Source: Candidatus Bathyarchaeota archaeon (lineage in GTDB: Archaea; Thermoproteota; Bathyarchaeia; Bathyarchaeales; Bathyarchaeaceae). From it: a stretch of DNA of 23,724 nt. Shown piece after piece: positions 1 to 6,343 of this stretch. The notes below the pieces were generated by a model. The model did no database searches, was not told the origin of the DNA, and was given only the letters and a program-made list of their open reading frames with translations. Both the position numbers and the translations under genes were made by a program. The stretch covers positions 1 to 23,724 of the forward strand of contig JAOUJL010000008.1 of assembly GCA_029883255.1 (NCBI GenBank). The letters run 5' to 3'. The first letter of the stretch is position 1, and every line of letters starts with the position of its first letter.

Positions 1-80
1 TCATGGCTTTTGAGTTGGAAGATGTCATTTAATCTATGCAGTTGTCATTGCAAACTTTTCACTTTCTATAGTTTCTTTTC

Positions 81-96
81 CGAAACATTTAAAAAT
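81..96 (+). promoter_or_regulatory. Archaeal BRE/TATA-like promoter of the MscL gene
   Basis: A purine-rich element (CGAAAC, 81-86) is followed by an A/T box TTTAAAAA at 88-95. The usual archaeal spacing of about 25 bases puts the transcription start near 118, just ahead of the GGGGG ribosome-binding run at 122-126 and the GTG start at 133. Judged by eye only. Confidence 0.45.
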
Positions 97-132
97 GAAC
101 ATGGATCGAAAAGATAGTTTTGGGGGAATTAA

Positions 133-567
133 GTGTCAAGCTCTATTGAGAAGGAAATGTTAGAGGAACTTAAGAAGATTAGGGAAGCTGTTGAACCTAA
201 ACCTGCTCCACCAGCACCCAAAGGATTATGGAATGAGTTCATGGGCTTCATTTCAAAGTACAAGGTCCTGGGGCTTGCTGTGGCTTTCATCATGGGTGTT
301 TATCTTGGTGCCCTTGTTCAAGCATTTGTCACGGGCTTAATAATGCCCATAATAGGCCTTGCTGTACCTGGTCTCGGTAACCTAGCCACGCTCAAAATAC
401 CGGTTCCGCCGACAGAATTGGATAGCCAAGGGAATCCCATAGATCCAAACTATGTCGGCCAGCTATTTGGAGTAGGAGGGTTTTTAGCGGCGCTGATAAC
501 TTTCATCATCGTGGCCTTCGTAATCTTCATAATAGTCAAGGTCACCAAACGATGGGGAATCGAATAG
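133..567 (+). CDS. mscL: Large-conductance mechanosensitive channel (MscL family)
   Basis: This 144-residue membrane protein should form the pentameric emergency valve that opens under membrane tension in hypo-osmotic shock. The core matches the family: TM1 at about residues 44-70 (KVLGLAVAFIMGVYLGALVQ, then the typical LIMPIIGL), a periplasmic loop at about 71-108, and TM2 at about 113-137 ending in a charged cytoplasmic tail. The N-terminus is longer than in bacterial MscL. Instead of the short amphipathic S1 helix at the very start there is a charged helix (residues 4-19) and a Pro/Ala-rich linker (22-30) before the S1-like segment. The GTG start follows a GGGGG run by six bases. The gene stands alone, and the UbiA gene downstream is convergent. 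Confidence 0.85.
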   Translation: MSSSIEKEMLEELKKIREAVEPKPAPPAPKGLWNEFMGFISKYKVLGLAVAFIMGVYLGALVQAFVTGLIMPIIGLAVPGLGNLATLKIPVPPTELDSQGNPIDPNYVGQLFGVGGFLAALITFIIVAFVIFIIVKVTKRWGIE

Positions 568-583
568 CGTAAACCTCCACAGC

Positions 584-590
584 TTTTTTT
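584..590 (+). terminator. T-tract terminator after the MscL gene
   Basis: A run of seven T residues lies 17 bases after the stop codon, in the convergent gap to the UbiA gene. Oligo-T runs without a strong hairpin are the usual archaeal termination signal. No hairpin was seen. Confidence 0.35.
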
Positions 591-637
591 GGCGTTTAGA
601 TTAGCCATCAACGCCTTGTGCGTTCTATGTTGAGCCT

Positions 638-1456
638 TTAGAAGCCAGCTATCTTTGTAAACACTGCATAAGCCCACACTACGACTATCGCGATGGTCCC
701 ATACTTTACAGCTGTTTTCTGTAGGTTAACGACGCTTCTTGTTGAAGGATCTTTTAACACATCTGCATATCGCATAATAACAGGTATGGAAAGCGGAAAA
801 AGTATAAAAAACAAAAGTAAGTGTCTGTAAGAGAGTAAACCAAAAGCTGAGTATACAAATGGCGAGAGAACTGCCATAAGTATCATAAACCCAGCGACTA
901 TAACGGTTTTCTTCTTTCCATACTTAACGGCGGAGGTGTTAATCCCCATTTTACTGTCTGCTTCACAGTCTCCGACGGCTTGGATTATGTGGCCTCCTGA
1001 ATGAATCAGTGTTAGGGGTATGGCAACTAACATAATTGATGAAACATTAATGTTCAGGTGGTGAGTGACTCCTAAACCCATGAAGAATGGTAGAAACCCG
1101 GCACCTAAACCTGAAACGACGAGGTCTACAACTGGCAGAGCCTTGAGTCTGAAAGGTGGGGTGGAATAAGCAGTCCACAGTCCGAGATATATAAGAAACA
1201 ACGCAGAAAGATAAACATCGACTAAAAAAACCAGAGTTAAACCTAGGATGACCAGCAATATGGAAAAAATTAACGCATTGCGTGGTGTTATCCTTCCAGA
1301 TGCAACAGGTAGACGTGATTTGACTTTGTTTCTTCGATCCGCTTCACGGTCTATGTATTGATTTAAGACGAAGACGCTGGCCGTAACAAACAGAAAAGCT
1401 ATAAAAACTATGGCGACGCGTTCCAAGGGAGGAAGGTCAAAAATTATGCTTCCCAA
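638..1456 (-). CDS. UbiA-family prenyltransferase (integral membrane)
   Basis: Intramembrane prenyltransferase that joins an isoprenoid diphosphate to an acceptor. Both Asp-rich Mg/diphosphate motifs are visible: NQYIDREAD (N-x3-D-x3-D) followed by KSRLPVASG, and DCEAD followed by GINTSAVKYG. About seven or eight hydrophobic segments alternate with these loops. UbiA members in archaea include digeranylgeranylglyceryl-phosphate synthase. That enzyme would suit the nearby G1P dehydrogenase, but the first motif has NQ where the lipid enzymes usually have ND, so the acceptor is left open. The frame opens only at a TTG (1456), inside what looks like TM1. In-frame residues before it (TFQYLKACRVDSWIGWAFSF) look genuinely coding but follow a TGA, and an ATG at 1542 lies in another frame. 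The true 5' end may therefore be frameshifted. Confidence 0.8.
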   Translation of the reverse strand: MGSIIFDLPPLERVAIVFIAFLFVTASVFVLNQYIDREADRRNKVKSRLPVASGRITPRNALIFSILLVILGLTLVFLVDVYLSALFLIYLGLWTAYSTPPFRLKALPVVDLVVSGLGAGFLPFFMGLGVTHHLNINVSSIMLVAIPLTLIHSGGHIIQAVGDCEADSKMGINTSAVKYGKKKTVIVAGFMILMAVLSPFVYSAFGLLSYRHLLLFFILFPLSIPVIMRYADVLKDPSTRSVVNLQKTAVKYGTIAIVVVWAYAVFTKIAGF

Positions 1457-1559
1457 ACCAAAACTGAAAGCCCATCCGATCCAGCTATCAACCCTGCAAG
1501 CCTTGAGATATTGAAACGTTCAAGCAACCTCCAAGATTTCATGCTACAGATTGCAAAAC

Positions 1560-1600
1560 ATTTAAATTTTGATATATATAAGACTTACTACTTGGTGAGT
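1560..1600. promoter_or_regulatory. Divergent promoter region between the UbiA and PadR1 genes
   Basis: A/T-rich boxes TTTAAAT (about 1560-1567) and TATATATA (1573-1580) lie between two divergent genes. Read rightwards, the first box predicts a start near 1590, shortly before GGTGAG (1594-1599) and the ATG at 1603. Read leftwards, TTATATATA predicts a start near 1553, about 11 bases before the ATG at 1542. PadR proteins often bind near their own promoters, so this is a plausible autoregulatory site. No clear operator palindrome was recognised. Confidence 0.4.
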
Positions 1601-1602
1601 GC

Positions 1603-1944
1603 ATGGTCAAAAAGTTTGTTTATGCGTTCATACGGGGGCTCAATAAGCCAATAATATTATGGCTTTTGTACGTTAAGCCCAGATCTGGATACGAGCTAAT
1701 GAAGGAGTTCACTAAACTAACCGGACAAAAGTTGAAGCCTGGAATAGTATATCCTTTTCTTCACCATTTAGAAAAAGGCGGTTTCACTGTAAGCAAATGG
1801 ATTGAAAAAGGTAAACGTAAGATAAAATATTACTCACTAACCAAGAAAGGCGAGAATCTTCTAGATAGAGTTCGCAACTTTTTCAACATGCCAATCAAAC
1901 AACTCATTGCAGATATGCTGACTGAAAAAAGAGAGATCAGCTAG
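1603..1944 (+). CDS. PadR-family winged-helix transcriptional regulator (copy 1)
   Basis: A 113-residue DNA-binding protein. The PadR core is present: SGYELMKEF (residues 28-36, recognition region), PGIVYPFLHHLEKGGF (the wing-proximal helix typical of PadR), then a basic wing KGKRKIKYYSLTKKG. Only a short C-terminal helix follows, as in the small single-domain PadR type. The ATG follows GGTGAG by three bases. It is divergent from the UbiA gene and is followed after 132 bases by a close paralogue. Targets cannot be read from the sequence; autoregulation and control of the divergent UbiA gene are inferences from position. Confidence 0.8.
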   Translation: MVKKFVYAFIRGLNKPIILWLLYVKPRSGYELMKEFTKLTGQKLKPGIVYPFLHHLEKGGFTVSKWIEKGKRKIKYYSLTKKGENLLDRVRNFFNMPIKQLIADMLTEKREIS

Positions 1945-2076
1945 ATTGATGCTTCTACTCTTGAAAATTGTAGTTTCACGAATCTTCATGCTTGTGGGAA
2001 AAAGGTTTCAAATGACCTTGCACGTAAACCACATCAAGATCTGAAAAGTCTAATGAGGTAAGAAGAGGCTTCATCA

Positions 2077-2424
2077 TTGGCTGACATGGAGAAAGACTTG
2101 ATTAGAACCACCGTCAGAGGTTTTAACAGAGCCATTATTCTTTGGCTAGTTAGCCAAGAGCCCATGTCGGGATACAGAATTGTGAAAGAAATGAAAAGAT
2201 TAACTGGTCAAAGTTTCCATCCGGGCACAGTGTACCCTCTACTCTATGAACTGGAAGAAAAAGGGTTTACCGTCAGCAAGTGGATGCAAAGAGGTAGAAG
2301 ACGCATCAATTACTACTCGATAACAGAAGAAGGAACAAAATTGCTGGAACGACTGCGGGAGCTTTTCGAGATGCCAGTGCAAGAAGTGCTAAAAGACTTT
2401 CTCGGAGAAACTTCAGCTGAATAG
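2077..2424 (+). CDS. PadR-family winged-helix transcriptional regulator (copy 2)
   Basis: A 115-residue paralogue of the preceding gene. Shared blocks include IILWL, SGY, KEM/KEF, LTGQ, PG-VYP-L, GFTVSKW and YYS-T-G, with roughly half the residues identical by eye, so this is a tandem duplication. The start was taken as TTG 2077 because GAGG lies eight bases upstream (2065-2068). An ATG at 2086 would shorten the protein by three residues but leaves a poor spacing. The duplication has diverged in the surface of the recognition region and C-terminal helix, so the two proteins may bind different sites or form heterodimers. Confidence 0.8.
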   Translation: MADMEKDLIRTTVRGFNRAIILWLVSQEPMSGYRIVKEMKRLTGQSFHPGTVYPLLYELEEKGFTVSKWMQRGRRRINYYSITEEGTKLLERLRELFEMPVQEVLKDFLGETSAE

Positions 2425-2478
2425 CTCGTTTTACTAAAGTAAATGCAAATTTAACCATTTGGTCACTTCACCGACTAG

Positions 2479-2509
2479 TTTAAAAACGCCTTAAGACTCA
2501 TTAAAATAA
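2479..2509 (+). promoter_or_regulatory. Candidate promoter of the G1P dehydrogenase gene
   Basis: TTTAAAAA at 2479-2486 is a good archaeal TATA box and predicts a start near 2508. A second box, TTAAAATAA at 2501-2509, would predict a start near 2530 and a nearly leaderless mRNA for the ATG at 2538. There is no clear Shine-Dalgarno sequence before the gene, which fits the second option. Confidence 0.35.
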
Positions 2510-2537
2510 GACCTTGAAACAGTGATTGCCCTTGACT

Positions 2538-3590
2538 ATGAAGCTACATCGCATGCAACTTCCGAGAGAAGTCATTGTGGGAAACGAAACCTTAGAACTT
2601 GTATGGGATATCTGCAAAAAACTTGGCTTTTTGGAATCCGCCTTTGCGGTGACAGGTCCTCTCACGCGTTCCATCGCAGGTCAAAAAATCATTGATCTAC
2701 TCGATGACGCAAGAATGAATGTTGACCAAATAATCGTGAACTCTTCCACCATGAAAGATGTTGAGCTGGTTGAAGGAAGAATACGTGAGTTAAAACCGCA
2801 GGTGGTTCTTGGAGTCGGCGGCGGCACCAAAATCGACATAGCAAAACTTAGCTCTGCACGTCAAAACATTCCGTTCATAAGCATACCGACCGCCGCCTCT
2901 CACGATGGAATTGCAAGCCCCTTCGTGTCAGTTAAAGGGCTAACCAAACCTTACTCTGAAGTGGCGCAGTCTCCTATGGCCATCATTGCAGATACTAGCA
3001 TCATCACTCAGGCACCGCATCGTTTCACAGCAAGCGGATGCGGAGACGCGATATCTAAATTCACAGCGGTCCGTGACTGGAAACTAGCCAACAGTGTAAA
3101 AAACGAGTATTATGGTGAATATGCTGCAAGTTTAGCGTTGATGGGCGCAAAGCTGATTGCAAAAAATGCAAGTATAATGGAACGTAGGATTGAAGAGGGA
3201 GTTCGAGTTCTCTTGGAAGCGTTGATAAGTTGTGGCGTCGCCATGAGTATCGCGGGAAGCAGTAGACCTTGCAGTGGCTCTGAACATCTGTTTAGTCATG
3301 CCCTTGATCTTATCGCCTCAAAACCAGGCTTGCATGGGGAACAGTGTGGTGTAGGGACAATAATGATGGCGTACCTTTATAAAATGAATTGGAAGCGCAT
3401 CAAAGAGACGTTGGAAAAAGTGGGTGCTCCCACCACTGCTGCAGAGCTTGGAATAGAACCAAAGTATATTATAGAGGCTTTAGTGCGAGCTCGTGTAATT
3501 CGTCCTGAGCGGTATACGATTTTAGAAGAAAAAAGATTGGGTTATGATTCTGCTGAGAAAATTGCAAAGGCTACGGGTGTGATAGGCTAG
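2538..3590 (+). CDS. egsA: sn-Glycerol-1-phosphate dehydrogenase (NAD(P)-dependent, Zn)
   Basis: Cytosolic enzyme that reduces dihydroxyacetone phosphate to sn-glycerol-1-phosphate, the backbone of archaeal ether lipids. The 350 residues match the family length. Visible features are the N-terminal MQLPREVIVG strand, a nucleotide-binding GVGGGTKID (about residues 92-100), IPTAASHDGIASPF in the active site, and three candidate metal ligands spaced as in the family: D170 (GCGDAISKF), H250 or H254 (SEHLFSHALD) and H266 (GLHGEQ). The ATG at 2538 was chosen over the TTG at 2526 because homologous proteins begin close to the conserved MxLPR strand; the TTG would add four residues. Expression is probably constitutive and monocistronic. 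The downstream FKBP gene is convergent. Confidence 0.93.
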   Translation: MKLHRMQLPREVIVGNETLELVWDICKKLGFLESAFAVTGPLTRSIAGQKIIDLLDDARMNVDQIIVNSSTMKDVELVEGRIRELKPQVVLGVGGGTKIDIAKLSSARQNIPFISIPTAASHDGIASPFVSVKGLTKPYSEVAQSPMAIIADTSIITQAPHRFTASGCGDAISKFTAVRDWKLANSVKNEYYGEYAASLALMGAKLIAKNASIMERRIEEGVRVLLEALISCGVAMSIAGSSRPCSGSEHLFSHALDLIASKPGLHGEQCGVGTIMMAYLYKMNWKRIKETLEKVGAPTTAAELGIEPKYIIEALVRARVIRPERYTILEEKRLGYDSAEKIAKATGVIG

Positions 3591-3666
3591 ATTAGATGTG
3601 GTGTTGACTCGAAGAAAGCCTGTGGTTACCTGTGTCGGTGTCAGGCAACGTGAAATCTTGTCGTCA

Positions 3667-4395
3667 TCAAGACTTTGTGACACTGGCTTCCTTCTTCTTA
3701 AACGATTCAATGAACTTTACCGTTGTTGTCTCTGGGAAAAACCTTTGTGTGTCGGTAGCGATTCCTCTTTTCGCAAGCTGTAGCCCTTCTACATAAAGTG
3801 CTTCCTCAGGCACGTTTATCACTACGCCCGTTTTTCCTATTTTCACATGAAACATTTTCAAGTCTACCGAAGGTATCCTTCGATGGATAAGAGCAGCGAT
3901 TTTTTCCGCTTTTGTCTCAAGCTTTTTCTCAACTGTAACGTCGTAAACCAAGGTTTTGCCGGCTAAGGGAGGGTTATAATCCAGTTGAACTCTTCCAGAT
4001 CCCATGGTTCTTATGGTGGCGAGTTTTCCGTCAATCTCGAGGCGCATTCCCATCTTAGGCGTGATTCCGCGGGAGATTAGTCTCCGAAGGGCGACCATTT
4101 TGACTTTCTCTGGGTCTCGTGGTCCAAACGCCTTTTCCGGAGGTATCTCAGCAGAAGAAGCTTTCTTCAGTTTGAACTTTAGTAGACTCTCATCTAAGGC
4201 CTTTAACACCCATCCTTCTCCGACAACGATTAGTCTTGATTCATAGATTTCGCCCTCTTTGTACAGTTTTTCCTTTTTCGCTACGTCCTCGAAGGTTGTG
4301 TCAAAGACTTCTCCTGTTTCTTTAACTCTACCTACATAGTTGATGATGATGAAGTCGCTCTTTTTGATGGCCGTTTTCTTCCTCGCAGGACACAT
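3667..4395 (-). CDS. FKBP-type peptidyl-prolyl cis-trans isomerase, archaeal long form
   Basis: A 242-residue folding helper that isomerises Xaa-Pro bonds. Residues about 12-155 form the FKBP domain with an inserted IF (chaperone) lobe: YVGRVKETGEVFDTTF, then IVVGEGWVLKALDESLL, the insert carrying PPEKAFGPRDPEKVKMV, and the return strand YNPPLAGKTLVYDVTV. Residues about 158-235 form the extra C-terminal domain known from long archaeal FKBPs such as the 26-kDa Methanocaldococcus protein. No signal peptide or membrane segment is present, so it is cytosolic. The start MCPARKK adds a short basic leader; an internal start at about residue 12 is possible. Confidence 0.88.
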   Translation of the reverse strand: MCPARKKTAIKKSDFIIINYVGRVKETGEVFDTTFEDVAKKEKLYKEGEIYESRLIVVGEGWVLKALDESLLKFKLKKASSAEIPPEKAFGPRDPEKVKMVALRRLISRGITPKMGMRLEIDGKLATIRTMGSGRVQLDYNPPLAGKTLVYDVTVEKKLETKAEKIAALIHRRIPSVDLKMFHVKIGKTGVVINVPEEALYVEGLQLAKRGIATDTQRFFPETTTVKFIESFKKKEASVTKS

Positions 4396-4587
4396 GTTAA
4401 GTAACCGAAACGTATAACAAAGTCTCTGCTTTTTGACTTTTTCGGTTGTGTTATTCAGAGTTTTTGATATTTTTGGTGTTTGTCAATTCTTATGCAGTTG
4501 TTGAGTTGTTAGCTTGCATGCATGAGAAAAGGTGTAGCTAAGTCTATAGGAGTCTTACGGTAAGATCGCAGAAAATTGAGGGGTTTT

Positions 4588-4669
4588 GCATGCACGCGTT
4601 AGTTTTAGAGGTTAGCAACATTGGCATAACATAAAACTCTCGGTCATAAACTCTAAAATGCGTGCATGC
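4588..4669. repeat. Imperfect inverted repeat, arms 23 and 19 bases, loop 40 bases
   Basis: Left arm 4588-4610 is GCATGCACGC + GTTAG + TTTTAGAG. Right arm 4651-4669 is CTCTAAAA + T + GCGTGCATGC. The ten- and eight-base blocks pair perfectly around an asymmetric bulge. The loop contains two near-identical ATAAA(A)CTCT words (4631 and 4646). It could be the ends of a small degenerate non-autonomous element, or a structured transcript. No transposase or flanking target duplication was seen. Confidence 0.55.
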
Positions 4670-4783
4670 CTGTTCTGTATGCATGCAAAAGTGCCGAGAA
4701 TGAACCCGATATTGGGGTTCATCCGGATAGTCCGGCGTCGAGAGAGAGAACGAAAAGTTGATAAAGTGAAGGCCAAAATTTGA
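4658..4783 (+). CDS. Possible 41-residue basic small protein (uncertain)
   Basis: An open frame from ATG 4658 to TGA 4781 encodes MRACLFC at the start (a CxxC pair, C4 and C7), a hydrophobic patch ILGFIRIV, and a strongly basic tail RRREREREK-like. A second in-frame ATG is at 4679. No ribosome-binding site is visible, and the DNA overlaps both the inverted repeat and two hairpins, so the open frame may be chance. No family is recognised. Confidence 0.2.
   Translation: MRACLFCMHAKVPRMNPILGFIRIVRRRERERKVDKVKAKI
4693..4736. other. Two adjacent hairpins, possible structured RNA
   Basis: ATGAACCC (4700-4707) pairs with GGGTTCAT (4715-4722) around a seven-base loop, and CCGGA (4723-4727) immediately pairs with TCCGG (4731-4735). 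GCCG (4693-4696) can also close the set against CGGC (4733-4736). The GGTTC resembles a tRNA T-arm, but no complete cloverleaf can be drawn on either strand. A non-coding RNA or regulatory leader is possible; strand and boundaries are unknown. Confidence 0.3.
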
Positions 4784-4858
4784 TCAATTGATTAAACCAT
4801 TAGAGAAGCATACAACAAGGCTTGTAGCTGAGTTAGCATGCAAAGGGATGTGGCAAAA

Positions 4859-4980
4859 ATGAGTGAATACGAGAAAGTGAACTTATTGCCTATTGTGGTC
4901 TTTACTGCGGAGACTGCTTTGGCTACAAATGAAAGGTTGCTGTTTCAACTGGATTTTTCTATCTTAAGGATGTTTTTTGA
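4859..4980 (+). pseudogene. Remnant of a DUF3795-like Cys-rich protein gene
   Basis: ATG 4859 opens MSEYEKV, which breaks out of frame. Reading one frame over from 4876 gives SELIAYCGLYCGDCFGYK and then a TGA at 4930. YCGLYC(G)xC is the N-terminal signature of DUF3795 proteins, small Cys-rich and probably metal-binding. Restoring one A in the A-run at 4874-4876 joins the pieces, and the TGA replaces the expected GGA glycine codon. After a few more residues (KVAVSTGFFYLKDVF) the frame stops again at 4978, so most of the gene is lost. Its 3' remnant overlaps the end of the minus-strand membrane protein gene. Confidence 0.6.
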
Positions 4981-5432
4981 TATGGTGGAGGGGCTTTGGA
5001 TATGGTGAAGGTTAAGATGAAACATATTAAAGTAACGCTAATTGTTAACAAGATTTGGGTGTTTGTGTTCCAGAAACCAAAAATTTGATGAAAAATCATC
5101 CAAGTCCATTGGCCTTCAGGAAAGCCTCGGTTCCATACTATAAAAAAGATTAAATCCTGTCCGGATGAAAGCACAAAACCTTCTAAGACAAAGAATAATT
5201 TCCGGTCCCGTGTCCAAAGGTATAGAAGCAAGAGTATTAGCTGATAGCTTAATGCGTATTGGAGAGTGTATTCTTGATACCACTCATAAGAAAACTGCAA
5301 ACCATGCTCATACAGTGTTTCGTTAACCAGAAAATCGAGTTTGGTGAGAATCAATACTGCGAAAAGGAAAAGGATTAAGGATTTCATTCTGTTGGTATTT
5401 TTGCCTGCACTGGTTTTCAATTGTTCGTCCAC
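4959..5432 (-). CDS. Hypothetical four-helix membrane protein
   Basis: A 157-residue protein of no recognised family. It has hydrophobic segments at about residues 17-36, 60-72, 78-99 and 127-146, with an aromatic-rich loop between the last two (WNRGFPEGQWTWMIFHQIFGFWN). The fairly even spacing and the conserved-looking Trp/Gly loop suggest a real folded membrane protein. The start is a GTG at 5432; an ATG at residue 16, directly before the first hydrophobic segment, is an equally reasonable start. The flanking genes are decayed, so this may be a survivor in a degrading region. Confidence 0.55.
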   Translation of the reverse strand: MDEQLKTSAGKNTNRMKSLILFLFAVLILTKLDFLVNETLYEHGLQFSYEWYQEYTLQYALSYQLILLLLYLWTRDRKLFFVLEGFVLSSGQDLIFFIVWNRGFPEGQWTWMIFHQIFGFWNTNTQILLTISVTLICFILTFTISKAPPPYQKTSLR

Positions 5433-5439
5433 GCCAAGC

Positions 5440-5719
5440 TCATTTATGGAAAAAGCAGAAGGCGCTCTAAAAGTGAGATTTCAGGTCAAGAGATATTGTG
5501 CAAACTGAAATACATCCGCTTGTCAAGTCTAGGTCTGGGTCTTTGGTCAAAGGAACGCGTGGACGCAGAAATTGTATGAACAATTGCTGAAGAGAAGATG
5601 AGAAATCCTCAAGTTAAAAACAGAAACGTAGACTTTGATGCCAATTTCTTTTCTACACGAAAGAGGAATTGGATTACATCTTTTTCTGCAAACCGTTCAC
5701 AATAACAAAATTTCAATAA
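5440..5719 (+). pseudogene. Broken gene of unknown family
   Basis: Protein-like sequence runs in the frame of position 5577: KLKYIRLSSLGLGLWSKERV and DAEIV, then an in-frame TGA (5577-5579), then TIAEEKMRNPQVKNRNVDFD and ANFF. Shifting frame near 5655 continues it as FYTKEELDYIFFCKPFTITK to a TAA at 5717. One nonsense codon and one frameshift therefore restore a coherent acidic/aromatic C-terminal half. The N-terminal boundary is unclear because the DNA runs into the divergent membrane protein gene. No family is recognised. The remaining 5720-5908 holds short palindromes (GCTAGCTAGC at about 5759; ATTTCAT/ATGAAAT at 5824-5839) and no gene. Confidence 0.45.
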
Positions 5720-5908
5720 AGCGTACGACTTTTTTGGTAAGTTCAACAAGCCTAAATCTGCTAGCTAGCGCACGCTAAAAATTACTTTGAATCTTAAGAT
5801 GTGTATTTTCCATTCATATCTGGATTTCATAAATGAAATATTATCTAAGCCGAAATTGGATTCTGACAGCTAGCTCTTCAAGGACGCAAACAGAAGGAAA
5901 CGAGTTCG

Positions 5909-6319
5909 ATGGCCAAGTTACCAAAGTTGGTTGTGCTCAGGAGTTTCGGAAGGCTAACTAGCCTCAGAATGAATGGACTGGCTGCTATAAGGTCGATGGC
6001 CATTCGACGGCGTGTTTGGTTTAGGGTTTTGAATAGGCTTGAGCGAGGGCTAATGAATTTGACATTAAAAGTGACGACTGAGGTACGCAGCAAAGTCTTG
6101 GCTAAGGCAGTTTATTCGATAGTGATGAGGTTGCTTGAGGCTTTGGAAAGCAGGGTTGATTTGACGATGCGGCGAATTGGGGCTCCCCTTGCGAAGAAAT
6201 TAAGCCTAATGGCCCAAAAATGGGGTAACAGCTCTGCTGGAATTTGGTCATCCGATATATCCTTTGTCAGGTTTTTGGCAGTGATGCATTTGAATAGTCC
6301 CAAAGTCTTCGCACCGTGA
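5909..6319 (+). CDS. Hypothetical basic protein ahead of the glycan operon
   Basis: A 136-residue basic protein of no recognised family: Arg-rich in the first half (residues 11-50), Leu/Ala-rich helical middle (60-95), and a C-terminal half with WGNSSAGIW and SFVRFLAVM. There is no clear signal peptide or membrane helix. It ends 24 bases before the GT2 gene, which suggests cotranscription. GAAGGAAA lies about ten bases ahead of the ATG. Codon choice (AGG for Arg, TTG and CTA for Leu) resembles the neighbours, which is the main reason to prefer it over the two minus-strand frames across the same DNA. It could still be a chance frame or part of the decaying DNA upstream. Confidence 0.5.
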   Translation: MAKLPKLVVLRSFGRLTSLRMNGLAAIRSMAIRRRVWFRVLNRLERGLMNLTLKVTTEVRSKVLAKAVYSIVMRLLEALESRVDLTMRRIGAPLAKKLSLMAQKWGNSSAGIWSSDISFVRFLAVMHLNSPKVFAP

Positions 6320-6343
6320 CTTAACTTCAAAAGGCTAATTGCA

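Larger units (their letters stand above)
4516..4841. repeat. Cluster of GCATGC palindromes in a long intergenic region
   Basis: Five perfect GCATGC palindromes occur at 4516, 4588, 4664, 4681 and 4836, several extended to TGCATGCA or ATGCATGC. A six-base word is expected only about once per 4 kb or less in DNA of this composition. The rest of the window has only six more, four of them at gene edges (19861, 21362, 21366, 21663). No function is known to me. Confidence 0.6.

Noticed and set aside
1945..2076. 31-codon frame between the PadR genes (MLLLLKIVV start)
   Set aside because: It has no ribosome-binding site, ends before the next gene and has no conserved pattern; probably chance.
3598..3783. 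61-residue plus-strand frame after G1P dehydrogenase
   Set aside because: It overlaps the 3' end of the FKBP gene on the other strand and has no ribosome-binding site or recognisable features.
4691..4740. tRNA-like GGGTTCAT segment
   Set aside because: No T-arm with a matching acceptor, anticodon or D arm could be drawn on either strand; only simple hairpins remain.
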